A program made the position numbers and the translations under genes. Source: Platycnemis pennipes (Eukaryota; Arthropoda; Insecta; Odonata; Platycnemididae). From it: a DNA stretch of 64,000 nt. Positions 34,560-46,975 of this stretch are shown here, piece after piece. Where the stretch lies: positions 6,637,131 through 6,701,130 of the forward strand of contig OW121854.1 in NCBI GenBank assembly GCA_933228895.1. The letters are read 5' to 3'. Below the pieces are notes generated by a model. The model was given only the letters and a program-made list of their open reading frames with translations, was not told the DNA's origin and searched no databases. Position 1 is the first letter of the stretch. The number at the start of each line of letters is the position of its first letter.

Positions 34560-35110
34560 AAGAAACAAAAAAATTAGACACATCCGGGAAATATGCGGCC
34601 GAGCGAAGAGGAAGCTAGGATTTATAAAAAGCCTACTTGGGAAATGTGATGAGAAGACAAAAGAGCGATGCTACTTTTTACTAGTTAGGCCCCACCTTGA
34701 GTATGCAGCCAGTGTATGGGATCCGAATGAATTAGGTTTCACCAGAGACTAGACTGTGTGCAGCGTAGAGCAGCTAGGTTCGTTAAAATGTGTTACGATA
34801 GGTTGAGTAGCGTTTCAGAATTAATACAAGAATTAGGGTGGGAATCATTATCGGAACGTAGGTTAAAGTACAGATTAAATCTATCAGAGAAATTTCAATC
34901 GGGTAGCTTTACTGAAGATGTTAAGCACATATTAAAAACACTAGCGTATTTTGTTAGATTCGACCAGATAAATAAGATTATAGAGATAGCTTGTCGTACC
35001 GATATATTCAAAATGGCATTTTTCCCCCGTACTATAATAGAACAGAATAGGCAGCATAGCAAAGGGATAGGTAGAAGAAGTGATAATATATGGTTTTTCA
35101 TAAATGTTAA
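34560..35110 (+). mobile_element. LINE family B fragment (subfamily 3)
   Basis: Broken-frame remnant of the same C-terminal region as 28790-29690. GKCDEKT-like residues are followed by LVRPHLEYAASVWDPNELG, then (after a frame break near 34750) VQRRAARFVKMCYDR, LIQELGWESLSERRLKYRL and IACRTDIFKMAFFPRTI. It is very similar to the pieces at 45207 and 45793. The typical 3' end is missing, so this copy is truncated on both sides. Confidence 0.82.
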
Positions 35111-35819
35111 GTAGCATAAGTGTTTTGACAATATGAATGAGAATTCCAAGTGGATGAATTTTAAGGAAGCGCATCAGGTACTACAATGCGCAATAACTCA
35201 ACCATCATCCTTCTATCTTTGCAAAAACAAGAATTCACGCATTTCTTTTAAGCAGAAACTCCACCTCCTTGTACTCGAGCAACCCCCCGATTACAAGTTT
35301 TAAGAAAGGTTCATTCTTAATAGCACTAGTTATATTGTAGGATAACAAACAATTAATGGTAAAAAATCAAACTACTTAATGGTAGGAAAACAAACAGTTT
35401 GGGACCAAGATAAGGAAATTTTTGGTGAAAATGTTCCTGTTTATGTTCAGGTATATCAATAACGTGATTTGGTCTTAAATTACTGACTCTGGCTTTTCCC
35501 TTTTCTCCACCACGGTTATAAAAATTTCTTAAATCCTTGAAAACAAACAAATACCAAAGGGGTAAAGTATTCTTCTTCATAAATATTGGGAAAGGAATAC
35601 GTCGTGGCTGAGGGCCAAGTTAACGCTCCTCTCAACATTTAACACCTTTTTTTATGGGATTTCAACTGAGTATTCACATTTGTGGAATAAGCTCCTCACC
35701 AGCACGCAACTTTATTCTGTAAAATTGAGTTCACAAGAGAATGATAAGCGATCTTGAGAACTGATAATCAAAAATTGTACCGCAGAGGAAAGAATATACT
35801 GGTGACGGAGAACAATTCA
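35111..35819. other. No recognised feature
   Basis: AT-rich, no motif seen. Confidence 0.4.
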
Positions 35820-36140
35820 AATATTAAGTAATTAATGTGGCTTTTCCTACTACAGATTTGTTTGATGCAAATTCCTAGATATTTAATGCCACTTACTTGC
35901 TCTATATTAGTGCTTTCACTGCAGGATTGGATATTATGTTTATTTTGCCAGAAAATTTTATTTTTTCTTTCATAATTTTTAGCCTTAACAGGACATATTT
36001 TGATTTTTTACTCAGTCTAGTTAATTATTATAAAACTAGCATTTCAGCTTGTTTAAGTCAACTGGCATCTTTACTCGCAGGGCGCATTTACTACTTGCTG
36101 AATAACCTAAGGCTGTGTCATCAGCAAAAGAAGTTAGCTT
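35820..36140 (-). mobile_element. LINE reverse-transcriptase palm fragment, fourth type
   Basis: The minus strand encodes TSFADDTALGYSA (FADD catalytic palm motif, complement near 36105-36130), continues as VDLNKLKC, and after a broken stretch ends with VSGIKYLGICIK (complement near 35865-35900). FADD followed about 70 residues later by KYLGI is standard for non-LTR reverse transcriptases. Stop codons interrupt it. It is not clearly family A or B. Confidence 0.65.
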
Positions 36141-37254
36141 TTGTTGGTCATTTACCAAATTTGAGAAGGCGATCGTCAGCAAAGTCAATTTGCACCATTT
36201 AGGAAAGTATGTATGAATTGGTTGCGTTGCAGTACTTTACTTCAGGGAACGGAAAATTGTTGTAGAGAGACCCCACGTAGGCATTAGTTCTATCCTCCTT
36301 ACGAAAGGTTTCAAGGGGCTCAACGATATTATTTTTGCATTCTCGCCGGTTGATAACAACCTTGGAGCCATGGAGTTGACAGTTGGTCGTTAGCAAAACG
36401 TATTGCACGTCACACTCTGGTCCTTCGTCGGACCTGGGCCCCTTAAAGCGTGGAACCCATGCAGAAATGAAAAAGTTTTGTTCGATTTAAATATTCATTT
36501 TAACTAGTAGACGTAAATTGAATATCTTTTTCGTGTTCATTGTTGTACTTTACCCAAAGGACATAATTAGAGTTTTTGAGAGAAATTATTTCCTGAGCTT
36601 TCACTTCTTCTTCATACAATTTTATAATTATGTCACAAATAAACTCTTACCAGATGAGAACAATTTTTATTCATTCTGTATATCTGATTATAATCCAAAC
36701 CCTATTAACTTAAGAGCTGGTTCTGTATCTTTTCGTGTGTTTCATTAATTTAGTACAATACACCAAACTTTCTTTCATCTGATGGATTTTCAAGCCAAAC
36801 ATACCTTCTATGCCTAGGGTATTTCGACCGCTCCTTCACTTTTCTCATAGCATTACTGAGAGCGTTACTATGTAATTGGAAGATTGAACTTCTTTTTCTC
36901 CTGGATATGCTGGGGTTATGAGACCAGCCGATACACCGAACGAAAATAAATCTCTCTCTCAAACAAAAGGCCCTGGATTTTGGGAAAAAAAGAGGTTTTA
37001 AGCAAAGAAATGATTTGAGGGAAAACACATCTATTGAAAGTTGCTGATGTAGAGACAAATCATGCAGTGAACTCTGTACTAACATGCATCATCAATCCAA
37101 ACGATGATTCTGTGTGTTTTAAAGAGCAGCTTTAGCATGCATGCTACTCAATAATTTATTTGAAGAAGAAGATATTCAATCGCGATGGACACTTTTAGAG
37201 CTTTATGTTCACTGTATTATACCAGCCATAAAAGGCTATCTACCACCTTAGCCC
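36141..37254. other. No recognised feature
   Basis: AT-rich, with an open frame of 111 codons at 36750-37085 on the minus strand that has no domain. Nothing else supportable. Confidence 0.35.
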
Positions 37255-38003
37255 AACGATAGGGTGGATTCCTATTATTTGATTGTTTTGGCCAAAATTT
37301 TATAACCTAGGGAGTGTATACTTTTAGACGTTCGATTTAAGTTGACCTTAAATATTATTCCTAATTAATAAAACAGGGAAAAACTTCAAGGGCGCGAAAA
37401 CACGAATACTAACTATTGCATGCCGGTAAATAATACGTGTGACGTTTCAAACTTACCCTATCTTCCAGAAAGTGGTGCTACGGACGCTTACTAGCAGACT
37501 TTTATATATTTATTGAAAATGCTTTATTCAGTTCATTCATTTAAAGCAGTTAGAATTCATTCTACTAAACGAACGGTTAATTTAGCCCATAGTGACGCAA
37601 ACTTCACGCTATGTTCCGCAGTAGTGGAGGATTCCACGAGCAGGGTGCCCTTGGAGCCTTTAAAGCGAATGTTAAATACAATGTTTAACTATTCAGATTT
37701 GATAGTTTTCTTAGGCTATTATTAGTACGTATTCACTAGAGGCGAGGGGCTCTGAAATACAACGGTAAGTTCAGGAGACTAATATTTCCTATGCCTCGCA
37801 ACGTAAGACTGTTACGTCAGCAACAAGGCAGCGAATCTGACATTTCTGAGCTTTTACAAATGAAGTTAAAAATAGCATTTGATTCTCTAATAAACAGATT
37901 TCCCAATCCAAAAATGTTTGCTTAAAATGGACATTTTTTTGGTGGGCTACAAATCGCAATCATTGAATTCTGTTTTTCTTTGATGAAGGAAGCTACCCTA
38001 TTG
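37255..38003 (+). mobile_element. AATAGGGTA-ended TIR element, copy 1 (about 750 bp)
   Basis: Begins CGATAGGGTGGATTCC and ends GGAAGCTACCCTATTG, imperfect inverted ends. The internal sequence matches the copy at 59569-60600, for example GGCGCGAAAACACG, ATTGCATGCCGGTAAATAA, GGTGCTACGGACGC and CAAGGCAGCG against CGCGAAAACGCG, ATTGCATGCCTGTTAG, AGTGCTGCGGACGC and GAAGGCAGCG. Non-coding, DNA-transposon-like; superfamily unknown. Confidence 0.6.
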
Positions 38004-39016
38004 GGGAAGATGGAAAACAATAACCGGCTTAAAAGAAACACCAATGTAAATATCGCAAGAAAAAAAGAGGACAATACTTTCTGTCCTTCAAAGGTTACAA
38101 TCAGGAGTACATCATGCTATTGTTCCAGTGAATAGTTTGATTAGCACACGCATTTTCCGTCGGTGTCCGCATCGTTCCTTCACAATTCCTTGACCATGTA
38201 GACGGGCTGATCGCCGCCCAGGTCCATCGTTCCGCCGGTGTGCATTTCTACGCGTCCACTGTCCCTTTCGTGTCCTTCGGCCGGACACTTCAATTACGAG
38301 GAGAGAGCGGGTGGAGTGGGGGGCCCTCCTCGCAGGCGGTCAGTCCGCCTGGCCCTTCCCGTGATGCAACGGACTGCGAGCGGTGGCTCTCATTCGCCCG
38401 TCTTCCCTCTCTCGTTACTCTCCTGAAATCCAATTTCTTTCCGCTCCGTACCTCTTCCCAAAGCGCTTACACACACACGAACACACAGAGAGTCAGCCAT
38501 TCCGCCTAGCCGGTGTTCCAATCATCCAAATGGACTCTAATAATAATAAGGATTTGCATTCTCTTTCCGCGGAGGGGAGGAAAATGAGATGAAAGCCGGG
38601 GAAGGCCGGTTCGGGAGGGGGGGAGTGTTGCGGCCGCGAAGCGAAGCCGCGCTCCGGTGCAATCGAAAGGCCTCGTCTCTGCTGGCGAGCGCGGAAGAGC
38701 GTGCAGTGAGGGGGCTCGCCGATGAATGAATGCTCTTCGATTCCCAAACCCCCATTACCTGGTGATGCGCGCTCCATGGACGGTACACTGCAATCCACCT
38801 CGTGGCTCGGAGATACAGAGCGTAAATTAATTACTTTATTATTAAGAGTTAATTCTTTATCATTTTCTATCGCCTGACTTTTATTTACAAAAAAGTCAAG
38901 TCCAGCACAGAAATGATATTTTCAAATAATTATAATTTCCCAGATGACTCACAAATTTTTTAAGTCCCAAAATAAAATAATCGGTGGAAGGATTCGTGAA
39001 AAAAGTCATGTGTTTT
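38004..39016. other. No recognised gene; GC-rich block at about 38170-38810
   Basis: The block has many CpG sites (GGCCGCGAAGCGAAGCCGCG near 38631) and several overlapping frames without domains. A promoter-like role is possible but nothing links it to an exon. Confidence 0.4.
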
Positions 39017-39497
39017 ATTCATCATCGGTCAACAATCCTAGGATTGGTCTGACGCAGCTTTCCACTCGATTCTTCTATCGGCCAACCTTTTCATTGTGGT
39101 GAAATTCTTCTTTTTTACATCTTTCAAAACCTGTTCCATGTATCTCATACGAAGCCTGCCTTTTCCAATCTTCTCGTTCACTTTTCCCTCGACGATTGTC
39201 TTCATCAGATCATCGTGTCTGATGATGTGGCTGATTAAGTTGTCCCTTCTTCTTTTTAGAGTTGTCAGCAGACTTCTCTTTTCTCCCACTCTTCTTAGGA
39301 CTTCTCGTTACTTACTCGGTCGATCCATTTAATCTTCAGCATTCTTCTGTTGCACCACATTTCGAATGCTTCTATCCTTTTCTTCTCCGCTGCTGTGTTG
39401 GTCCATACTTCACTGCCGTAAAGAAACATGCTCCAGATACATGCTCTGATGAACTGTTTCCTTCTACGTTTGTATCTCCTGCTGTAAGTAGATTCTT
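39017..39497 (-). mobile_element. LINE family A fragment
   Basis: The 3' end is at left (TCATCATCGGTCAACAATCC, TAGGATTGG). The minus-strand frame at 39038-39289 encodes MGEKRSLLTTLKRRRDNLIS, HIIRHDDLMKTIVEGKVNE, KGRLRMRYMEQVLKDVKK and LADRRIEWKAASDQS, the family C-terminus. Upstream, SEVWTNTAAEKKR (YGSEAW equivalent) is in a different frame. The copy stops at about 39497. Confidence 0.85.
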
Positions 39498-41534
39498 ATC
39501 ACATTTGACTGATGTTCCCTCTCGGGTAGTTCCCGCCCGGAGATCCAAATGGGGGACTATTTTACCTCCGGAATATTTTACTCGAGAGGGTTCCATCACG
39601 TCTTGGTAAGAAAGAAAAGAGTGGAGTAGCTGCGACTCCTCGAGATATTAATGTGGTGGAAACCCTTGCCTTCCACATTGCAGTACTACAGCCGTTTAAT
39701 TAAATGTTGCCACGCCTGTAGTGAAATGACTGTCGCTCTACCGACCACTGTGGTCCCATCCTTCACTCTTATGAAGAAGAGCTGCTGCCCTCTCCTCCGG
39801 GTGATGGGAAGCGTAATTTTTGGCAGCCTCCGTCGCCAAGTCACGGCATCTTCACAGGTTCTGTATCATTGAAAGGCCTACCTTAACCATGGATAGACCA
39901 ATACCCCCTCGGGATGCCGTCGCGTTTTGCCCACGACTGCTTATTCGATGAGTAAACTCGCTTATCTCTCAGCTAACCTCTATATCTAGAGGTCGACCCA
40001 CCATCCGCAACCTGGTGGACGCACTCGGTGGCTTTAAGCTCAGTCGCGAGTTATGCAGATTATCTAAAAATATTATGAAATTCTTCATTGAGTTATTTAT
40101 GAATATGATAGTATGCACTCGTTTTAATGACTATTTTCACCAGTACTGATGCTAGTTGGTTTATTATTACTGTATTGAATTTTTGTCCATTTGAATTCAC
40201 TAATTTAATGTGTTCTAAAACAATTGGGTATATTGTATTGAAGCTGTTGAATCTTTCCCAACAGTGGTTGCATAGGTAAGGTCCAAATTCAATGCAGGAA
40301 GGGTCATAAAAATGTAGCTCAGACTCTTAGTTCAAGAGAGATAAATAAATTGGATTTCGAATTCCTATTTTAGATTAATTTGATAACAAGTGTATGATCA
40401 CATTTCTCTTATTAGACATATATCAACATGTTCCGAAATTGGAATTATTACAGACAAATGTTAGTTAAAAAAATGCCGTAGTATAACTTGCAATAATCGA
40501 TATTTCTCGCAAATCCCTCTACCAATTATTTTCTTTCGGGGCTTAAAATATTCGCAAGTCAACTTAGAAATAAAGTTTTAAAAATTCCACCGGTGCAAGA
40601 ACTTTTGATATAAAGTTGGTCGAAGCCCACCGTAATACACCGAAATATATGTATTATATTCCTCCACAAATATCTTTCACTGGTCGCAACGTAAATATCA
40701 CAAACGAAGCATCCTTCACTTCCTTCAAGTTCCTCAATCACAGTCCATTAAACACACTTACTGTTTAATCACTTCCCTCCACAGCATATACAATATCTTT
40801 CAATATTACATCTAAAATCGTATTACCACTGGAACACTTGCGTCTGAAAATTATCACTCTTAGTTACCATATTCATTGCATACTAATCAAGGAGCAGATA
40901 AACTGCCACCCAATCAGATAGGATTGTGTCGTAATCAATTTATAGCATTAGAGTGCAAGAAATTTGTGACATTTGAAACATAGAATTTTTTTCTCATATT
41001 TCTTGTGTTTCTGTTACGTTTTAGAAGTTCTGTTGATTGTAGATTGCCCAAGATTGATTTGGTTAAGACTTTCAGTGGCTAAACACGTGATCGAAACGAG
41101 ATATTTTAATGACATAGTCTTAATGCATATTACCTCACCATGCTTCTTTTCCCTTTCGTTACTCTATATTTGTAATGATAATATGGCCATCAAATTTCTC
41201 TCACAATTATATTAATGAGGATTTATTTCATATATGGGTTCCTTTGTCTTCAAATTCTCATTTTCTTCGTTCAGTAATATGCGCAAGATTTAATGCATCC
41301 ATGCTTCGGATATGAATAGTAAATTGGTTCAATAGCTATTTATTCTTCATACTCTTACGATCATGCAAAATTGAGGGATTATTGTAATTACAGCGGTGTT
41401 TTCATGTAGTTTTCACGCCAGCATCAAGACATGGAAGTTTGGATGTCATTGAAATTATTGAGGAAATAATCCTAACACACAAAGAATAAACAGTTTCCGT
41501 TTTCTTGGGCGTAAATTCTTGGAATTTGCTATTG
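39498..41534. other. No recognised feature (2 kb)
   Basis: Sequence of mixed composition. No domain, inverted repeat or LINE end recognised. Confidence 0.35.
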
Positions 41535-41649
41535 ATTGTAAATGATAAAAATATCTTTGTTTTGCCCCATATTAAAATAAAAGAAGACGATCTATTTTTA
41601 TTTTAATAAACATATGTGGAAAAACAAAGTTATTTTTATCATTTACAAT
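41535..41649. repeat. 115-bp hairpin (MITE-like palindrome)
   Basis: ATTGTAAATGATAAAAATAT and the following roughly 28 bases pair with the complement ending ATTTTTATCATTTACAAT at 41649. Arms of nearly 50 bp surround a short loop (about GAAGACGATC), with a few mismatches. AT-rich, non-coding. Confidence 0.7.
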
Positions 41650-42957
41650 GAATAAACAGAGGAAATAATGTTAACCTTATCCCGCAAGTATACAATTATT
41701 GATTACTCTCATTTTGAAGGAACGCAAATGTTTTAATTAGTGCATTAATCTAAGCCATAGCTACAAATCACTATTCCTAAATCATGCTTCTTCAAGGAAT
41801 ATGTGATTTCAATTTAATGGGTACGAAATTTCTCTTGCTTTGCATTGCGGTACTTGACGTCTTATTTTCGCGGGGCGTCCTCAGTGGAACGTCCTTTGCA
41901 ATGCGTCGTCCGGCGCTCTCTTTTTCGGTCAAAGACACGAATTAATTGAAATTCTAACCTTTTTGTGACCGAATCCCTTGACAGGACCGTTTCGAGGAGA
42001 GACCGAACGCCTTTGAAGGGCGACCACACGTGATGCATCGCGAACTGCGTCTTGGGATATCCTGGACAGGGAGTGGAAAGGGGGATGCCCTTCGGGTCAC
42101 TCGTGCCCGAATCTTAAAAGGGTTCAAACGGCTTCAATCGCCCCTTTGGCGTCATCCTGGAGACGGCCCAGGGCCGGCAAGTGGCACAGGAGCGAACCCC
42201 TTAAGATGTGCCCGCCTCCGTCCACCTCGATGCGCTTTCCGTGCTTCTCTTTTTACTATTTCCGTTTCAGTCCGGAAGGGAGAAGACCATCTGACCACTC
42301 GGAATATCCTCGCCATTTGCGCAGATGCTCCCATAGTTACGAGGACCTCGGGTGCGAGCCATGAAGCTTTCGTTGCGCACCGAATAAATAATAACGCATT
42401 CTTTACCAGCGAAAACGTCGTTAGCCTCATAACGAATTTCGACCTTAACGAATGATAGAGCGAATCTTTAAATTATACGTTAAACATACACAGAAAAATC
42501 TTGGTTGCATTCATATCACTTTTCTAAAGTGAACCAAGAAAGTTTGTGCATTTTCGTGCATATTGTTTATTTTTAGAATAAAGTAAAAAAATATTGATAT
42601 TTGGATGTTAGAACTATCTTTCCACATATAAAGCTACTAGTTTAAAAGAAGAAATGAATGAGTGCGCTACTGGATATTAAATGGGCGTAAATAATATCCT
42701 AATAATTTTTCATAAATTAGGTTCAGTATATGTTATGGACTAAAGAGAATGCTTTGTTTGAAAAACGCATAGAAATAAGAGAGAATCACCAGTTCTGTAA
42801 TTTTTTAAGTATTTTACAGACAATGATAATTGCCAACCAAACAAATCAGAGAAACGGAGTTTGATTAATTTGTGGGCAAGCTCTTCGGACATGATTAAGC
42901 ATTTCATGTTCACGATTTTCCCTTGCATTCTCCCCGACTCATTTTACGTGGGGCTGT
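41650..42957. other. No recognised gene; GC-rich block at about 41870-42450
   Basis: The block contains CpG-rich stretches (GCGGGGCGTCC, GCGTCGTCCGGCGC) and a 141-codon plus-strand frame at 42030-42455 without a domain, overlapped by a 92-codon minus frame. Left unannotated. Confidence 0.35.
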
Positions 42958-42962
42958 TAAAT

Positions 42963-43047
42963 ACCAAGGTGAGTAGAATAGGAGGTGGTCTCAGCTGATT
43001 GTAGCGGAGGAAGTGTGTGACGTGTGACCTATTATAGTCACCTTGGT
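42963..43047. mobile_element. 85-bp MITE with 10-bp TIRs and 5-bp duplication
   Basis: ACCAAGGTGA (42963) and TCACCTTGGT (ending 43047) are perfect complements. TAAAT flanks both sides (42958-42962 and 43048-43052). Very small for a MITE; alternatively a chance palindrome in an AT-rich target. Confidence 0.55.
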
Positions 43048-44548
43048 TAAATACCATCCTATGCCCCTTTGTTTCTGTTGCACACACTTTGGTGCCTTTT
43101 TTCTTCAAATCCTTCTCGTAGCAACCGAAAACGTCTCAAGGACAACGTATTCTTCTGCAGAAACGAATTAGGCACTTCGTTGAGCCGTAAACGAATGCGG
43201 TCTGTTGCTCGTTGCTAAAACGGAGACAATTTTTTTTCGAAATGTCTCGAAAACATTGGTTAGCAACGAATGTTTTCGAGACTCCCGATTGTAGGTAAAC
43301 GAAGAACTTGAAACGAATGACATCATCATAGCAACAAATTTAATTTGTTAGAGCATGACTTAAGATTCAAGACCCAGGGCACAGGTGTCGTAGACGTGGT
43401 GATCGCCAATGTACTGCTTTTTCAAGACAAATGTTCCATTCCGTTTTTCGAAACATGCCAACTTCTTTGCCAGTTCTGCGAAACATTTGAATGCAAAACA
43501 CTGCTTTAGTTGGGGACGGATTTTAGATAAAAGCTCATGAAAATCTGAAATATTCACGAGTGTGCCCCGTTTTCCCTAATTAGGTTTAGAGGATTTTGGT
43601 AGAAGAGTAATTTTTCGAGGGAATAGACTTGAGAGGGTGTGGATGAGAAGGTATCTTGCATAGTGCATAATTAGGAGGACCCATATTTCTGGCATACACA
43701 AGTTCCGACATTTGCGGTGTTCTTTGATGCAAGATGACAGGGTTTGAAACTCAACTCATTGAGAGATTATAAGGGCTATGATCAAATCTTTTTCCACAAG
43801 AAATTTGCTTTTATAAAATTATTTTGGTGAAAACTCGCGGGGAATCGATAATTAATGTTTTATGTGGAAGCTCATAGCATTTACATGTTTTCTTTTAGGT
43901 AACTTTCTTTATGACTGATATCTCCAAAATTGTTACCAAACTGTTTCTGAAGTATCTAAGAATGTGTATAGAGCATTGAAGCTTTAAATAACTTTTAATA
44001 ATGATGAAGGCTCAAGTTATGTCAGATACTTAAATAGCTCATAATTTTGAAATATTATTCTGTTGTCTACAATATGTAAAATAAAAATACAGGATGCATT
44101 TTTCATGCCTATGAAATTCATAAAATCCGAAATAGATTTTATAATCATCATGGCGGTATTGCCCAAGGCCCATTCTTTTTTTAATTTGTCAATTATTTAA
44201 TCCTACCATCCCGCGGCTGCATTCCTACTCCACCGCATTTTGGCGAAAGATTAATCGTCTGAGTGTACCGTATCGGCTGAACTCAGCGTAGTGGAGTTTT
44301 GTGACAGGAGGCCAAGAGCTGACGGCAATGAGTATCAGCGAGTGGTGTGTTATCGTTGCGGTTTGTGGAAAACGGAAGAGGAGATATAAGTGAACCAAGG
44401 GTTGGCATAAGACCACACTCAACAATGTATCTGGATCGACAATGAACTTAGGTTGTCCTCGTAAGGAACACGATGAAGAATTTGATTAGTTGCATTGAGG
44501 TTTTGTTAAATCATTAAATGTATTTAAACAAATGTTTTCCCTTTTCTC
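43048..44548. other. No recognised gene; hairpin at about 43248-43282
   Basis: CTCGAAAACATT and AATGTTTTCGAG form a perfect 12-bp hairpin with an 11-base loop. The surroundings (43080-43330) repeat ACGAA/TTGCTA words. No coding feature recognised. Confidence 0.4.
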
Positions 44549-44602
44549 CTAATAGGGATTTTCACTAATAGGAATTTTCCCTAATACAGATTTTCCCTAA
44601 TC
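44549..44602 (+). repeat. Short tandem repeat, 16-bp unit, three and a half copies
   Basis: CTAATAGGGATTTTCA, CTAATAGGAATTTTCC, CTAATACAGATTTTCC and a partial CTAATCC follow one another. Confidence 0.75.
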
Positions 44603-45009
44603 CTCCTCCATCAAAGGAAACAGATTCTTTAATTGTGATTTGCGTCATACATATTTATTATAAATAAGTAATTTGGAATGAGAAATCTCAGTTTACAAGA
44701 AAATTAGATTATAATTTTGAGTTCATTTGAAAATAAATCTCAGGAGTAGCCTCCTCCGCCAAACATGGTATTGATAGTCGTCTTATAGGCTTCATGGCAT
44801 CCTTCTTGTGGAGTCCTCTGCATCTCAAAAGCATGGTGTAAAGTTCGGGCGACGATGTTCCAGCTTCACGGTGCGCTTCGTATAAATGAATACTAACTGT
44901 TTTTAAAAGAATCAAATTAATTAATTAATACTAGTAAATAAATAAAAGATAATCATTGGGTGTTACCTGGATAAATATACCTCTTATGCTAGTTAATAAG
45001 TTTAAAACG
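44603..45009. other. No recognised feature
   Basis: AT-rich, no motif seen. Confidence 0.35.
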
Positions 45010-45170
45010 GAGTTTACTGTATGCTTGGAAACGTCCGCTGCACCACTTGGTGGCAGGTAGAGGAATTAGTGTCACATCACACAATTTACCGGCATGCGAT
45101 AGTTTGCCGTAGCGTTTTAACGCTGTTGAATTTTTTAACTTTATAATTAACGAGTAAAAATAGAATAACG
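45010..45170 (-). mobile_element. AATAGGGTA-ended TIR element, partial copy 3
   Basis: The minus strand reads CGTTAAAACGCTACGGCAAA, ATCGCATGCCGGTAAATTG, CCTCTACCTGCCACCAAGTG and CAGCGGACG. This matches the central part of copy 2 (CGACGGCAACAATTGCATGC, CCTCTACCTGCCACCAGG, TGCGGACGC). The ends are missing. Confidence 0.6.
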
Positions 45171-45206
45171 TTATTTTAAAATCAAATGGCTAGAATTGCG
45201 TAGTCC

Positions 45207-45482
45207 AGAGCCCAGAGAAAGCTGGGATTTATAATAAGAGTACTTGGGAAATGTGATGAGAAGACAAAAGAGCGATGCTACTTTTCCCTAGTTAGGCCCC
45301 ACCTTGAGTATGCAGCCAGTGTATGGTAACCTAATGAATTAGGTTTGATGACAGAACTAGACAGTGTGCAGCGTAGAGCAGCTTGGTTCGTCAAAAGGTG
45401 TTACGATAGGTTGAGTAGTGTATCAGAATTAATACAAGAATTAGGGTGGGAATCATTATCAGAGCGTAGGTTAAAGTTCATT
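45207..45482 (+). mobile_element. LINE family B fragment (subfamily 3)
   Basis: Encodes, with frame breaks, the RKLGFI...LGKCDEKTKERCYFSL-like and LVRPHLEYAASVW region, then VQRRAAWFVKRCYDR and LIQELGWESLSERRLKF. Nearly the same as 34620-34870. It ends abruptly at 45482. Confidence 0.8.
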
Positions 45483-45768
45483 TACTGAGCCGCACTCTCC
45501 CAAGTTGCTTATTAATTATGACAAATTTTCCTTTGAGTCTTTGCTCAACTATCACTCGTTTATTCTCTCCTATCATGCCAAACACTGAATAAATTAATAT
45601 AATTCATATGCTTGTGTACTACAAATTTGACTCGATTTTAGTTTTAATCCAAACTATTCTCCTAATTTGTGATATTTTCCACTCCCCCTGGCTTCCACTC
45701 TCTCATCTTCATTATTATTTCACCCTCTATACGCATCGATTGTCTAATAGTTCTCTGATCTAGTCTAG

Positions 45769-46335
45769 TAGTTCTCTGATCAACCCTAATTCATTAGGGT
45801 TGATCAGAGAACTAGACAGAGTGCAGCGTAGATCAGCTAGGTTCGTTATAAGGTGTTACCATAGGTTGAGTAGCGTTTCAGAATTAATAAAAGAATGAGG
45901 GTGGGAATCAATATCAGAGCGTAGGTTAAAGTACAGATTGAATCTATTAGTGAAATTTCTATCGGATAGCTTTACTGAAGATGTTAGGCACATATTAAAA
46001 AAAAACCATCGTATTATGCTAGATTCGACCAGATAAATAAGATTAGAGAGATAGATTGTCGTACCGATAGATTCAAAATGGCATTTTTCCCCGTGCTATA
46101 AGAGAACAGAATAGGCAGCATAGGAAAGGGATAGGTAGGGGAAATATTTTAGAGTATTCTGTAGTGCATGATGCTTGTCTTACCCCTTAAATACTGTAGA
46201 CACTAACAATCAAGTTGCATGACACAATATAGTTGCTAGTTTGCATGTTAGTAGTGCATGCCTGGTGATCTTCACCCCCTGCCACACCCCCTCGCGGTGG
46301 CTTGCAGGGTGTCGTATAGATGTAGATGTAGATGC
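45769..46335 (+). mobile_element. LINE family B fragment with snap-back 5' junction and intact 3' end
   Basis: Starts with a perfect 22-bp inverted repeat (45769-45790 and 45793-45814, 2-base loop) made of its own sequence (TTGATCAGAGAACTAGACAG region). It continues through LINE B C-terminal sequence in broken frames: VQRRSARF equivalent near 45825, and CRTDRFKMAFFP near 46055-46090. The end is the subfamily-1 terminus: CATGCCTGGTGATCTTCACC, CCCTGCCACACCCCC, GTGGCTTGCAGGG and GATGTAGATGTAGATG. The 5' hairpin is typical of aberrant target-primed reverse transcription or twin priming. Confidence 0.82.
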
Positions 46336-46360
46336 AGAGTTTAGAAACTTTTGATCAAGA

Positions 46361-46975
46361 CATCATCATCATCATCATCAAGGGTCAACAATCCTATACT
46401 TGGTTTGACACATCCCTCCAATCGATTATTCTATCGGCCAACCTCTTCATACCAACGTAGTTCCTCTATTTCACGTCCGTTACGACCTGCTGCATGTAAC
46501 TCATACGAGACCTGCCTCTTCCATTTTTCCCGTTCACTTTTCCCTCGACGATTGTCTTCATCAGGCCATCGTGTCTTAAGATATGGCCGATTAGGTTGTC
46601 CCGTCTTCTTTTTATAGTTTTCAGCAGACTTCTCTTTTCTCCTATTCTTCTCAGGACTTGCTCGTTACTTACTCGGTTGATCCATTTAATCTTCAGCATT
46701 TTTCGATAGAACCACATTTCGAATGCTTCTACTCTTTTCTTCTCCGCTGCTCTCATCGTTCATGCCTCACTGCCGTGAAGGAACATGCTCCAGATATACG
46801 TTTTGATGAATTGCTTCCTTATTTCTACGCTTGTATTTCCAGCTTAAAGTAGATTCTTCTTTTGAAAGAATGCCATGTTTTACCAGGTCTATTGTACTCA
46901 CTATTTCTTTCTTGCTTTGTCCATCGTTGGTTACTCTGCTTCCCAGGTAACAGAACTCTTTCACCTTTTCAGTTT
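46361..46975 (-). mobile_element. LINE family A fragment with target duplication
   Basis: The (CAT)n tail at left (46361-46380) is followed by the 3' motif and the minus-strand frame 46466-46756: MRAAEKKRVEAFEMWFYRK, MLKIKWINRVSNEQVL, KTIKRRRDNLIGHILRHDG and LMKTIVEGKVNGKNGRGRS. Upstream, KEFCYLGSRVTNDGQSKKEI (46965 backwards) is the segment after the RT palm. GATCAAGACA occurs at 46353-46362 and again at 46978-46987, consistent with a target-site duplication of a 5'-truncated insertion. Confidence 0.87.
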
